Positions 1-8,515 of a DNA stretch of 32,812 nucleotides are shown piece after piece. Every line of letters starts with the position of its first letter. Positions within the stretch are counted from its first letter, which is position 1. The DNA comes from Pseudomonadota bacterium (GTDB lineage: Bacteria > Desulfobacterota > Desulfovibrionia > Desulfovibrionales > Desulfovibrionaceae): assembly GCA_023419375.1 (NCBI GenBank), contig JAEZYD010000013.1, forward strand, positions 1 through 32,812, read 5' to 3'. The notes under the pieces are model-generated. The model did no database searches. It saw nothing but the letters and a program-made list of their open reading frames with translations, and had not been told where the DNA came from. A program made the translations under genes and the position numbers.

Positions 1-136
1 CCCCCCAAATAACCCACCCCGGCGCCCCTCTCCGCCCCCCCCGCTTTTGCGCTGACATGCGGTCTGCTCCCAAATACCACCGATGCGGATGGTAAAAGAC
101 GGCAAGGTTGTTTTTGAAAACCGAGTATCATCCTCT

Positions 137-165
137 TTGACAGGCTTATCCAGAGAAGCTAATCT
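137..165 (+). promoter_or_regulatory. sigma-70 type promoter for the GGDEF gene
   Basis: A perfect -35 hexamer TTGACA (137-142) is followed by a 17-base spacer and a -10 hexamer TAATCT (160-165). Transcription would start near 172 and leave a leader of about 60 bases before the ATG at 232. Positions 1-130 are C-rich at the left edge and I see no gene there. Confidence 0.6.
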
Positions 166-231
166 CCCCAGGATAAACACCGCACCAGCTCAAATTCTAT
201 CCATATCTTACTGCACTGCGAAACAAGCGCC

Positions 232-1308
232 ATGGTCAAATCCAAAGAGTCTTCTGTTCACTGCAAGAACACATACCTCAAACTATTTGATATGTTTGAT
301 AAAGCAGGCGTTCCGCCAGAAACGCGCTGGCGCTCGTTGCTGCTTTTTTTCAGGGAAATGAAGGACTATCATTTTCTTGATGAAGAACAAAAAATTGCCA
401 TTCTCGCCCAGATGGAAGAGCTGTTGAAAAACAGACACTACTCTGATGAGCAGCTTGTTTCCACAATCCGCAAATGCAGCGAAATATTCAGCAAGCCAAT
501 TGTGACCCAGCTCGACAGCATGGTTCACGAAACGTCTTCCATCATCGACCAGTTTTTCAGCAAGCTGTCTTCGCGCTATGGTGATATTGCCCACCTTGAA
601 AAAGAAAGCCTTTCCATTGTGGCGGAGAATGGCGACGGCACCGTCATGCTTGAAAAGCTGCAATCAGCCTTTCACAGGGTCAAGGTTCTTTTTGAAGAAG
701 ACATCTGCAACCTTGAAAGCCTCGCCTTCATTGACCCGCTGACCCAGGTTGCCAACCGCCTGAGCCTTGATCTTTTTATCAAAAATTCTACGGCCCGGTG
801 GCACGAAGAAGAGCACCCCTTTGCCCTGGCCCTCTTTGATATCGACCACTTCAAAACCTTTAACGACACCTATGGCCACCTTATCGGCGATCAGGTGCTG
901 AAGGTTGTCGGCTCGCACCTCCGCAGGGCGCGCGAGGAATTTGATACGGAGACAGAGGCCCTTGCCGCGCGCTTTGGCGGCGATGAATTTGCCCTTGTGG
1001 CCTCCGGGGCCAACGCGCACTTGTTGCCTGAAATCATCAGCCGTTTTTGCAAGGCCATCAAAAATTTCAACCTGCTCATCCGCGATACGGAAGGCAAGGT
1101 TGAGAAAAACAACCTGCACATTACCGTCAGCGCCGGCATAGCCGTACTGGACGCCAAAGCGCCGCAAATTCAAACGGCAGAGCAGCTTTTTGACCGGGCG
1201 GATAAAGCCCTGTACCACGCCAAGCACAATGCCCGTTCGCGCGCGGTTGTGTTAAAAGCCAACGATCAGTACCTGATCCTGGACGAAGAAAATCACAAAG
1301 TTGTCTAG
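232..1308 (+). CDS. GGDEF diguanylate cyclase, 358 aa, soluble
   Basis: The C-terminal half (about residues 165-345) is a GGDEF domain that would make cyclic di-GMP from two GTP. It opens with the usual D-x-LT-x-xANR segment, has metal-site FDIDHFK, and an intact active-site loop RFGGDEF (G249 to F253). The inhibitory I-site RxxD just upstream of the loop is missing (the aligned residues read ETEA), so product inhibition by that route is unlikely. The first 160 residues are helical and hydrophilic, have no membrane segment, and resemble no sensor domain I know. The ATG at 232 has only a poor ribosome site, but no better start lies inside. A strong promoter precedes it and a terminator follows, so it looks monocistronic. 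Confidence 0.9.
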   Translation: MVKSKESSVHCKNTYLKLFDMFDKAGVPPETRWRSLLLFFREMKDYHFLDEEQKIAILAQMEELLKNRHYSDEQLVSTIRKCSEIFSKPIVTQLDSMVHETSSIIDQFFSKLSSRYGDIAHLEKESLSIVAENGDGTVMLEKLQSAFHRVKVLFEEDICNLESLAFIDPLTQVANRLSLDLFIKNSTARWHEEEHPFALALFDIDHFKTFNDTYGHLIGDQVLKVVGSHLRRAREEFDTETEALAARFGGDEFALVASGANAHLLPEIISRFCKAIKNFNLLIRDTEGKVEKNNLHITVSAGIAVLDAKAPQIQTAEQLFDRADKALYHAKHNARSRAVVLKANDQYLILDEENHKVV

Positions 1309-1333
1309 CGCCCGGGCAATAGCCCGAGCGTGC

Positions 1334-1375
1334 GCACCATAAAAAAGGCGGGGAAGCCCGCCTTTTTTATGGTGC
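1334..1375. terminator. bidirectional rho-independent terminator
   Basis: A near-perfect long hairpin with arms beginning GCACCATAAAAAAGGCGGG and loop GAAG. The A-run in one arm and T-run in the other let it end transcription from both sides. It lies between the convergent GGDEF gene (ends 1308) and the PAP2 gene (minus strand, ends 1410). Confidence 0.9.
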
Positions 1376-1409
1376 TGGAAAAATCAGCCGCATACCGTCA
1401 GTAATGGGC

Positions 1410-1970
1410 CTAACTCCTCGCGCCCCCGCTTTTTACAGCCCGGCTGCCTCTGACTCGCTGAAAGCAGAACTTTACCGCCACGGCGGCAAGGCAAGCTGTC
1501 AAAAATGCTCCCGCCATATCCAGCGGGTAATGTACCCCCACAAAAATTCTGGCCCAGGCCGTAGAGAAGCCCAGCAACATGACAAACAGGGCAATGCCCC
1601 GCGAGCCCATGTGCAAAAGCAGAGCAAACGCCATTGAAAACATAAAGGTGGCGTGTAAACTGGGGAAAGACGATGTGGGGTCGTGGGCAACCAGCATTCG
1701 TCCAAGCCCCAGTACAAAGGGCCGGGGGTTATAATGGAACATTCGAATCAGGCAGGCCGAACCCATGGCCACCGCCACGGTCAAAACCACGCGCAAGGCC
1801 AGAGCAAAGGCAGACCCGCGTGGCTTTTGCCGCACAACAGCCAGCAAGGTCAACAGCATCGCGATACCTATGGGCCACTCTGCCAGCGCGCGCCCTGCCC
1901 ATACGGCTAAGGGAGAGGCCGCATCGCTGGCGTTAATGGCAAGAAAAATCTGGTGATTCAGTGAAATCAT
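1410..1970 (-). CDS. PAP2-family membrane phosphatase, 186 aa
   Basis: This is a small integral membrane protein with all three motifs of the PAP2 lipid-phosphatase family. They are R-x6-RP (R76 to R83-P84, with Arg in place of the usual Lys), PSLH (P103-H106) and R-x5-H-x3-D (R141, H147, D151). H106 and H147 would be the catalytic histidines. Length and hydrophobic pattern (about five or six helices) fit the undecaprenyl-diphosphatase (BcrC/PgpB-like) or phosphatidate phosphatase group; the substrate cannot be told from sequence. The gene starts 23 bases after the upstream hydrolase ends, so the two are probably one operon. The ribosome site before the ATG is weak, which fits translational coupling. 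Confidence 0.85.
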   Translation of the reverse strand: MISLNHQIFLAINASDAASPLAVWAGRALAEWPIGIAMLLTLLAVVRQKPRGSAFALALRVVLTVAVAMGSACLIRMFHYNPRPFVLGLGRMLVAHDPTSSFPSLHATFMFSMAFALLLHMGSRGIALFVMLLGFSTAWARIFVGVHYPLDMAGAFLTACLAAVAVKFCFQRVRGSRAVKSGGARS

Positions 1971-1993
1971 GATCTATGCCGGGATGCGATGCA

Positions 1994-2776
1994 TCAGAAA
2001 AAATCCGCATTGTGCGCGCTGAAGCGTGTTGTCAAAAATTCCTTGAACACGGTTACAGCTGAGGCCGCCGTGTCGCCCCAGGCAAAATCCTGAAAAACAA
2101 AATGCCCGCAGTACGGCAGCAGGAGCAGGGAGGCATCCGGAATCAGATTTTTCATGTCCACAAGCTGCTCTGGCAAAACTATATCCCGGTCGCCGCCCAC
2201 AACGAGCGTTGGGGTTTGCAGGGCTTGCAAAATTTCAACATCAATAACGCAATCCCTGCTCCATAGCTCTTTTGTCTTGTTGATAAAGCTCTCAAGTACT
2301 GGAGCCGGGTTCAATTCAGCATACTGCTGCGCGACTTCCGGCATATGTTCCTGAACAAAATCCGCAGACAAGACCTCTACCGTTTCCAGCCAGCCTTGCG
2401 ACATCCCCGACACGCCAAGATAATTGCCGGATATGGCAATGAGGCTCTTTACCTTGCCCGGCAGGCGGCTTGCCATGTGCAAGCCGAGGTTTGCCCCATC
2501 GCTGTAACCAACAATGTGAAAAGACGGCAGATCAAGCGCTTGCGTGAAGGAAATCAGCTCCTCCGCCATCAGGGCATACTCAAAAGGGGCATCCGTATCC
2601 GCTGTTCTGCCGTGCCCGCGCCGGTCAACAGCGATGACGCGGAAATCCTTTGCCAGTTCTGCCAGCAGGGTTTCGTAATTTTCGCAGGTATCCAGCCCGC
2701 CGTGCAAAAAGAGAAGGGGTTCCCCCTGCCCTTTTATTGTATAAAACCAGTTGATTCCGTCAGTTGATATCTGCAT
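1994..2776 (-). CDS. alpha/beta-fold hydrolase, 260 aa
   Basis: A cytoplasmic alpha/beta hydrolase with the oxyanion motif LHGG (24-27), a nucleophile elbow GYSDG with Ser92, an acid in GGDRD (D198 most likely) and a catalytic His225 in CGH. Length is typical of the family (esterases, lactonases, haloperoxidase-like enzymes). Nothing visible fixes the substrate. The start is supported by GGAG eight bases before the ATG and by a good promoter at 2808-2835. It is the first gene of a two-gene operon with the PAP2 phosphatase. Confidence 0.88.
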   Translation of the reverse strand: MQISTDGINWFYTIKGQGEPLLFLHGGLDTCENYETLLAELAKDFRVIAVDRRGHGRTADTDAPFEYALMAEELISFTQALDLPSFHIVGYSDGANLGLHMASRLPGKVKSLIAISGNYLGVSGMSQGWLETVEVLSADFVQEHMPEVAQQYAELNPAPVLESFINKTKELWSRDCVIDVEILQALQTPTLVVGGDRDIVLPEQLVDMKNLIPDASLLLLPYCGHFVFQDFAWGDTAASAVTVFKEFLTTRFSAHNADFF

Positions 2777-2807
2777 TGCTTGTGCTCCGATGCCTTGGTT
2801 CTTTGGT

Positions 2808-2835
2808 ATATTACTTTTTTGCGATGACTTATCAA
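2808..2835 (-). promoter_or_regulatory. sigma-70 type promoter for hydrolase-PAP2 operon
   Basis: On the minus strand a -35 TTGATA (2835-2830), a 16-base spacer and a -10 TAATAT (2813-2808) sit about 32 bases before the hydrolase start codon. Confidence 0.6.
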
Positions 2836-2910
2836 CTTAAGAGCGTTGCCGTTACTGCCCTGAACTGAAAAATCTTTTCGCGAAAAATCGCCCCCGAACA
2901 TGTAAACAGA

Positions 2911-2945
2911 AAGAGCCGAAGCAGATCATACTCCGGCTCTTTTTG
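2911..2945 (-). terminator. terminator after the hemerythrin chemoreceptor
   Basis: Arms AGAGCCG and CGGCTCT form a stem with T-runs on either side. It lies just past the stop of the chemoreceptor gene (2977) and upstream of the next operon promoter, so its main role is to end chemoreceptor transcription. It may work both ways. Confidence 0.7.
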
Positions 2946-2976
2946 CACATATCAGAGTTTGCTTTTCAGTCTACTG

Positions 2977-4707
2977 TCACTGCACGCCCTTGCCATTAAG
3001 AAATGGGCCGTAGCGTTTATCCGTCCCCATTATATGGCCCACGAGCCACTCTTTCAAAAAACGCATGATTTCCATGGTGACCTTGGCTCGACCACTTTTA
3101 AGTTCCTGCTCAAAGGCCAGAACTTTTTCTACCAGATCACGGTGCGCTTTTTTATGCGCAGGCGCTTCTGCATAACCATAGCGGTCAAAAAACTCTTCTT
3201 CCGTGGCAAAATGCTTTACCGTGTATTGCTTCAGCCTGTCCAGTACGCCCGCCAGCACCTCTTCCGACCGGCGTTGCCGCATGGCGGAATTAAGCTCATT
3301 GATAAGGCTCACAAGAGCCTTGTGCTGCTCGTCAATCTTTGCAACACCCACAGAAAGATCGTTTGTCCAGGATATAAGCTGGTCGGAATCAACAACACCG
3401 CCAAGATTTCCCTGCCCCATGGCGCTGACGATGGCGTCCAGCTCTTCTGCCTGGCCTGATATTTCCACAAGCACACGAATGGAATTATTGACGTGCTCCG
3501 CCGTGTCCTTTGCGACCGTGTTCACTTCAGCCGCACCTCTGCGGACTTCTTCACTCGCTGCGGTCTGAGCCTGACTGGACGCTGCGATGGAAGAAACTTC
3601 GTTGGCGGCCTGCTGCACAAACCCCGCAATCCTGTCCACATCTTCGGCGGCCTGCTCTGCGGCGTTGGCACTGGTAACAATCTCTTGCGCGGCGGCATCC
3701 ACTGCCTGGACATTTTCGCGGGCCTTGGCCTGAATATTTCTCAATGAATCGCCGACCTCGCTGGTGGCCTTCATTGTCTTTTCCGCGAGCTTACGCACTT
3801 CATCAGCGACCACGGCGAATCCACGGCCGGCTTCGCCTGCCCTGGCGGCTTCAATGGCGGCGTTCAGGGCCAACAGGTTTGTCTGGTCTGCGATATCGGA
3901 AATGACTCCCAACACAGCTCCGATGCCCTCGGCCTGTTGCCCAAGATTGGTCATGGTTTCCTTGAGCAGCAGAATACGCTCTTTAACCTGATCAATAGAA
4001 AGAACTGCCGAGCGCACTCCCTGCGCGCCAGACACAGCCCCCTGCTGCGCCAAAGCAGCGTCATCCGCCGCCTTAACGGTATTGAGCGCGATACTCTGGA
4101 TGGCAGCATTGATCTGCTCTATGGCTAGAGAGGCTTCTTGCATTCTCTCCCGCTGGAGTACCACATCTCGGTCCACATTCTCCATGTTTTGACCAAGTTC
4201 GCGGATACCGGAAAAGATACTTGAGGATGCAGTGGCCGCTTTTTGCGAGGCGGTACGCATGTCATTAAGCAGTTGCCGTATCTGGGCTTCGGCAGCGCGG
4301 CTTTCCTGCAATGCAAGTTCGCTGTCTGCCGCGAGCCGGTGCGCTTCGTCGCCTTTATGCCGCGCATCTTTAAGGGCCTGATCCAGCGAGGCGACCATGG
4401 TGCAGATACTGTCGCGCAGGTCGGCATATTCCGAAGGCATGTAAGAAAGGGGGCATGTTGCCGCACGGCCATCGGCAATATCCCGTGCATAATCACGTAT
4501 GCTGCGTAAAGGAAGCATCAGCTGCCTGTAGACCGTCCATATTAAAAAAAGACCAGCCGTGGCCGCCAATAAAAACAATGCACCGTGTATTACAAACGAT
4601 GCATTAGAAATAACACCATATGTGAAAGATGCTGCGCCACCGCACATCAGCACGACAGCAGAAGAAAACAACCGGAATGAGAGGCTTGTTCCAGATACAA
4701 TAGCCAT
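2977..4707 (-). CDS. methyl-accepting chemotaxis protein with C-terminal hemerythrin domain, 576 aa
   Basis: The order is two closely spaced membrane helices (about residues 7-65) with almost no periplasmic loop, a HAMP-like segment, a long coiled-coil signalling domain with the conserved hairpin tip (IADQTNLLALNAAIEAARAG), and a bacteriohemerythrin domain in the last 130 residues. The diiron ligand pattern is complete: DEQHK, HFATEEE, HKKAH and HIMGTDKRY give five His, one Glu and one Asp. The protein probably senses oxygen or redox state in the cytoplasm and signals through CheW/CheA, like DcrH of Desulfovibrio but without a large periplasmic domain. I chose the ATG at 4707 because AGGGG lies seven bases upstream; the frame extends to a TTG at 4758 that has no ribosome site. 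Confidence 0.93.
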   Translation of the reverse strand: MAIVSGTSLSFRLFSSAVVLMCGGAASFTYGVISNASFVIHGALFLLAATAGLFLIWTVYRQLMLPLRSIRDYARDIADGRAATCPLSYMPSEYADLRDSICTMVASLDQALKDARHKGDEAHRLAADSELALQESRAAEAQIRQLLNDMRTASQKAATASSSIFSGIRELGQNMENVDRDVVLQRERMQEASLAIEQINAAIQSIALNTVKAADDAALAQQGAVSGAQGVRSAVLSIDQVKERILLLKETMTNLGQQAEGIGAVLGVISDIADQTNLLALNAAIEAARAGEAGRGFAVVADEVRKLAEKTMKATSEVGDSLRNIQAKARENVQAVDAAAQEIVTSANAAEQAAEDVDRIAGFVQQAANEVSSIAASSQAQTAASEEVRRGAAEVNTVAKDTAEHVNNSIRVLVEISGQAEELDAIVSAMGQGNLGGVVDSDQLISWTNDLSVGVAKIDEQHKALVSLINELNSAMRQRRSEEVLAGVLDRLKQYTVKHFATEEEFFDRYGYAEAPAHKKAHRDLVEKVLAFEQELKSGRAKVTMEIMRFLKEWLVGHIMGTDKRYGPFLNGKGVQ

Positions 4708-5078
4708 GACAGATCCCCTGATGTAGTCGATTTTCAGGAAGCAAAACTGTTCTGACAAAAATTCTGGCTAGACAACTCAACGGGAACATTAATAATTTTT
4801 GTATATAATTATACAAATTTAAATGCAACTGCCACTCAAGAAAATACGGTAGGTGCCTATCTTTTAAATCACCGTCAAAACGTGCATCCATTCTTGAATA
4901 GCTTACTTAATAAAATAAAAAAATATCGCGAAAGAGTTACCGCCCCGTACTTTGAGACATAACGGATGCAGTACTTTTTGCATTAGCTTAAGAAATATTT
5001 TTTTGAAGCAAAAAATAACAATCACTGTCATATCATACGGAATCTGTAACATTTACTATTCCCATGAAAACAGGAATA

Positions 5079-5111
5079 AAAAGCATTCGCGCCTCATGGG
5101 CAAATGCTTTT
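5079..5111 (-). terminator. likely terminator of the ABC-F gene
   Basis: Arms AAAAGCATT and AATGCTTTT enclose a GC-rich loop. On the minus strand the stem runs into TTTTTATT. It is the best intrinsic terminator after the ABC-F stop codon at 5294. Confidence 0.6.
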
Positions 5112-5144
5112 CTTAATAATTCTGCGGAGACAAAGTCGTACAGA

Positions 5145-5173
5145 AGCATGCGTTCACATGGCGAACGCATGCT
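5145..5173. repeat. perfect 11-bp inverted repeat
   Basis: AGCATGCGTTC and its exact complement GAACGCATGCT are separated by seven bases. It lies 120 bases downstream of the ABC-F gene. It lacks a strong T-run on either strand, so it may be an mRNA 3'-end stabiliser or a first, weak terminator. Confidence 0.6.
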
Positions 5174-5293
5174 CGTGGAGGTTACACCCCGGAAAGAGTG
5201 CAGTCGGTATGGGGGCGGCAGCTTGGCGTGAAAAAAGACTGGAGCCCCATGCGTGAACCATACATGCGGCTGACGCAGACAACGGAATTTGCC

Positions 5294-7168
5294 CTACCCG
5301 GCCAGTTCGCCCAGCTCTTGCAGACGCTGCTCCGCAAATTCCCAGCGCAGCAGCAGCTCGGTTTGCTCTGTTTCCAGCGCCACCAGCCGATCTGTGGTTT
5401 TGGCAAAAGCATCTGGATCGCGGGAGAACAGCTCCGGATCGGCAAGGGTCGCTTCCAGGGTTTTCTGCTCCTGCTCCAGGGCGTCCATGCGCTCCGGCAG
5501 GGCTTCCAGCTCCTGACCTAGCTGTTCAAACTCGCGCTGTTCCTTAAAGCTGCGCCTGCGGGGCTTGTCCGAGGCGGGCCGCTGGTTTGTGCGGGCAGTT
5601 TTTTCTTCCGGCTTGCGCTCCTGCGCAGGGGTCGAGCGCTGGCGCAGCCAGTCGGTATACGCGCCAACATACTCGTGCGCCACGCCGTCGCCTTCCAGCG
5701 CGATGACGCTGGTGACAAGATTATCCAAAAAACTGCGGTCATGGCTGACCACAAGCACTGTGCCGGAATAATCCGCAATCAGCTCTTCCAGCAGATCTAG
5801 GGTTTCCGCATCCAGATCGTTGGTGGGTTCGTCCAGCACCAGCACGTTGGATGGCCGGGTAAAGAGCTTTGCCAGCAGCAGGCGGTTGCGCTCGCCGCCG
5901 GAAAGCACCTTGACCGGCAGGCGCAGGCGGTCGGGCGTGAAGAGAAAGTCCTGAAGATATCCGGCCACATGGCGCGTGCTGCCGCCCACCGTGACCACAT
6001 CGTTGCCCTCGGCAACGCTGTGCATGACGCTGGCTTCCGGGTCGAGCGTTTCGCGCAGCTGGTCGAAATAGCTGATCTCCAGATTGGTGCCCAAGCGCAC
6101 CTCGCCTTCTGTGGGCTGCTGCTCGCCCAGCAGAACGCGGATAAGCGATGTTTTGCCCGTGCCGTTTTCGCCTATCAGCCCCACACGATCGCCACGCTGA
6201 ATGATTGTGGAAAAATTGCGGATAAGCGGCGGCTGACCTGGGTAGCCGACTGAAATATTATCAGCCTCAATAACCAGCTTGCCCGAACGCCCGGCCTCCT
6301 GCGCGGCCATACGCACGTTGCCCTGCCTGTCGCGCCGCTCGGCGCGCTCGGCCCGCAGAGCCACAAGAGCGCGCACCCGGCCCATGTTGCGCGTGCGGCG
6401 GGCCTTGATGCCCTGCCGAATCCACACTTCTTCCTGCGCCAGCTTTTTGTCTTGCAGGGCAAAGGCGCGCTCCTCGGCGGCAAGGCGTTCTTCGCGCCGC
6501 TCGGGGTATCGGTCGAATCCGCAGGAATAGTTGTGCAGCTTGCCCCGGTCGATCTCCACAACACGCGTGGCAAGGCGCTTGGCAAAGGCCCGGTCATGGC
6601 TGACAAAAATCAGGGTGCGGGCCTTGCGCAGCAAAAAATCTTCCAACCAGGTAATGGTGGCTATATCCAGATGGTTGGTGGGTTCGTCCAGAATGAGGTC
6701 TTCAGAGCAGATCAGCGCCCGCGCCAGTGCCACGCGGCGCTTGGTGCCGCCGGAGAGAGAGGTAAAATCCGCATCGGGATCCAGCCCCAGATGGTTGATG
6801 ACGGCAAGCACATCGCCGTAGCGCTCCCAGCCGCTGGTCAGCTCAAGGCTGTGCTCGTCCCCGGCATGGGCGGCGGCAAGGGCCGTGCCCTCCTCGCCCA
6901 GAACCTCCGCCACCAGAGAAAAAACCGTGCCGCGCCAGCGCTCTGGCACATCTTGCGGCATCTGGCCTATGAGCGTGCCGGGGCGGATAATCATGCCGGA
7001 ATTGGGCTGCATTTGCCCGCCGAGCAGGGCCAGCAGCGATGACTTGCCCGCGCCGTTGCGGCCCACGAGGCAAAGCCTGTCTCCTACTTCAACCGAAAAA
7101 TCCGCCGAGTCCAGTAGCGGCTTGCCGCCGAGGTTCAGGGTAACACCCTGCATGCTCAAAAATGCCAA
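5294..7168 (-). CDS. uup: ABC-F family ATPase, Uup type, about 624 aa
   Basis: A soluble protein with two ABC cassettes and no membrane domain. Cassette one has Walker A GRNGAGKSS, signature LSGGTKRR and Walker B DLILDEPTNHLD. Cassette two has GENGTGKTS, LSGGERNR and VLVLDEPTNDLD. A linker rich in Arg and Glu joins them, and a coiled-coil C-terminal domain (last 85 residues) follows, as in Uup. ABC-F proteins act on ribosomes, and Uup also affects transposon excision and branched DNA. The frame is open up to 7453, but that extension overlaps the divergent hydrolase gene and does not resemble the family. I prefer the TTG at 7168, with GGAG six bases upstream, giving a MAFLSMQGVTL start; ATG at 7153 is the alternative. 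Confidence 0.9.
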   Translation of the reverse strand: MAFLSMQGVTLNLGGKPLLDSADFSVEVGDRLCLVGRNGAGKSSLLALLGGQMQPNSGMIIRPGTLIGQMPQDVPERWRGTVFSLVAEVLGEEGTALAAAHAGDEHSLELTSGWERYGDVLAVINHLGLDPDADFTSLSGGTKRRVALARALICSEDLILDEPTNHLDIATITWLEDFLLRKARTLIFVSHDRAFAKRLATRVVEIDRGKLHNYSCGFDRYPERREERLAAEERAFALQDKKLAQEEVWIRQGIKARRTRNMGRVRALVALRAERAERRDRQGNVRMAAQEAGRSGKLVIEADNISVGYPGQPPLIRNFSTIIQRGDRVGLIGENGTGKTSLIRVLLGEQQPTEGEVRLGTNLEISYFDQLRETLDPEASVMHSVAEGNDVVTVGGSTRHVAGYLQDFLFTPDRLRLPVKVLSGGERNRLLLAKLFTRPSNVLVLDEPTNDLDAETLDLLEELIADYSGTVLVVSHDRSFLDNLVTSVIALEGDGVAHEYVGAYTDWLRQRSTPAQERKPEEKTARTNQRPASDKPRRRSFKEQREFEQLGQELEALPERMDALEQEQKTLEATLADPELFSRDPDAFAKTTDRLVALETEQTELLLRWEFAEQRLQELGELAG

Positions 7169-7474
7169 AATATTCTCCAACACTGTGATATGATTCTGCC
7201 CAGGGCTGTGGCTGCCCGGGTTGCGGCTGCCCTGCGGATGTGTGCTGTATACGCCCTGCAAACCGGGCGACCAGCGATGTGCGCAAAAAAGCTCTGCACC
7301 TGCGCCCCGCAGAGGCGTATCATTACCCCAGCGGCGAAACTGACGCAACGGGCGGCTGCCAAGCGGCGCGCGGCGCCTCCGCGCAACAGGCGCAAGGGCG
7401 ATCTTGTATTGCCCGCGCAAAGCGAGTACCCGAAGACATTGCCGAAATTTCACTCATTACCCACAGGCGGGAAT
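7169..7474. other. divergent intergenic region between ABC-F and hydrolase
   Basis: About 300 bases between two divergently transcribed genes. Both frames stay open here because of high GC content, but the translated products look random. Promoters for both genes should lie here; I see no hexamer pair good enough to name, only a TATACA near 7247 on the minus strand as a possible -10 for the ABC-F gene. CAGGGC/GCCCTG arms around 7200-7235 form a minor inverted repeat. Confidence 0.4.
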
Positions 7475-8239
7475 ATGCGGAGCGCAAAAATCTTTTGCTG
7501 GTGTTTTTTGTTTGTGTTTTTTGGCGGATTTGGTCACGCCTTTGCGGGCGAGATTCAGATTCATGAAGCCACGCAAACGACATCCCAAGGCCCGGTTGTG
7601 GTCAAATCCTTTCGTGCTGCCGGGCAAGGGACGCACCCGGCTATCATTGTGCTGCACGGCAGCCAGGGGCTGGATAAATTTCGGGCATTTTATGAGCGCA
7701 ATGCCACCCAGCTCGCCCACGCGGGCTTTGATGCCTATGTGCTGGATTATTATAATGAAGAAGATGTCGCCTGTTCCAAAACTGTGGAAACCCGGCGTGC
7801 AAATTTTTCCAGGCGCATAGGCGCGTGGTCGCAGATGGTCAGCGATGTTGTGACAGACGTGCTCGCGCAGGACAAAGCACGCCCCGTTGGCATTGTGGGC
7901 TTCTCCCAGGGGGGATACCTGGGCACATCCGTAGCCAGCAAGGATACAAGAATCGCGGCGCTGGCTGTGTATTACGGCGGCATCCCCGCTCAACGCAGGG
8001 CTGACGGCAAGCACCCCATTACCCACATGCCGCCCCTGCTGGAACTGCACGGCGATGCGGATACCGTTGTGCCCATGGAAAGAGGCAAGGAACTAGTAGA
8101 GTTGACCCGCAGCCTTGGGCAAACCGCTGAAATGGTGGTCTACCCCGGCGCAGGGCACGGCTTTAACCGCACTGCCGCCACAGACGCGGAGCAGCGGACG
8201 CTGGAGTTTTTTCAGAGGGTGCTGATGGGCAAGAGATAA
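7475..8239 (+). CDS. secreted dienelactone-hydrolase family protein, 254 aa
   Basis: An N-terminal signal peptide (about residues 1-24: KIFCWC, a hydrophobic FLFVFFGGFG stretch, then HAFA before the cut) points to export. The mature part is an alpha/beta hydrolase of the dienelactone-hydrolase type: LHGSQG oxyanion region, nucleophile elbow GFSQGG with Ser144, acid D196 (or D194) in LHGDAD, and His228 in GAGHGF. The family's classic nucleophile is Cys; Ser is common in its broader members. The ATG at 7475 follows a purine-rich AGGCGGGA. An upstream extension to 7190 is only open frame, because the signal peptide would then lie internally. Substrate unknown. Confidence 0.85.
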   Translation: MRSAKIFCWCFLFVFFGGFGHAFAGEIQIHEATQTTSQGPVVVKSFRAAGQGTHPAIIVLHGSQGLDKFRAFYERNATQLAHAGFDAYVLDYYNEEDVACSKTVETRRANFSRRIGAWSQMVSDVVTDVLAQDKARPVGIVGFSQGGYLGTSVASKDTRIAALAVYYGGIPAQRRADGKHPITHMPPLLELHGDADTVVPMERGKELVELTRSLGQTAEMVVYPGAGHGFNRTAATDAEQRTLEFFQRVLMGKR

Positions 8240-8423
8240 GGGGAAGTCCAATACTCGGTGCCCCGTGGGGTGAAATAACTACCAGAAGGCATTTTCACCT
8301 GAAAAGCACGCCACCAGATATTAACCCCCTAGCGGTGATTATTGAATCTGCGGTTCCGTCGGAATCTGTTCGGAGGCTGAAGCCGAGGCCAACAGGGGCT
8401 CTAGGCATTCTGGCACATAGGGA
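8240..8423. other. intergenic stretch, nothing identified
   Basis: Between the hydrolase stop and a terminator hairpin there are about 185 bases with no convincing ORF. The terminator at the end is far from the hydrolase, so a long 3' untranslated region or a small plus-strand RNA is possible; I see no family signature. Confidence 0.3.
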
Positions 8424-8455
8424 GGGGCGATACTGCAGTCGCCCCTTGCTTTTTT
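8424..8455 (+). terminator. rho-independent terminator
   Basis: Stem GGGGCGA/TCGCCCC with an eight-base loop, followed by TTGCTTTTTT on the plus strand. It probably ends transcription from the hydrolase gene (stop at 8239) and faces the convergent methyltransferase gene. Confidence 0.8.
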
Positions 8456-8515
8456 ATGCAACAGGCCACAATGAGCATGACGTGGAAACTTGCAAAAATG
8501 ATTCGTATTGGCGAA

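Larger units (their letters stand above)
4708..5293. other. intergenic region, AT-rich, no gene
   Basis: These 586 bases between the ABC-F gene and the chemoreceptor hold no credible ORF. They are much more AT-rich than the flanks. A near-palindrome around 4799-4818 (TTTGTATA and TATACAAA arms) lies about 95 bases upstream of the chemoreceptor start and could be an operator or part of a promoter. Two hairpins (5079-5111 and 5145-5173) lie nearer the ABC-F stop and are listed separately. Confidence 0.5.

Noticed and set aside
4780..4850. sigma-54 promoter for the hemerythrin chemoreceptor
   Set aside because: TGGCAG and TTGCA occur on the minus strand but directly adjoin instead of having the required spacing.
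7169..7453. N-terminal extension of the ABC-F gene
   Set aside because: The extra 95 residues are not family-like, overlap the divergent gene region and lack a ribosome site; a TTG at 7168 has one.
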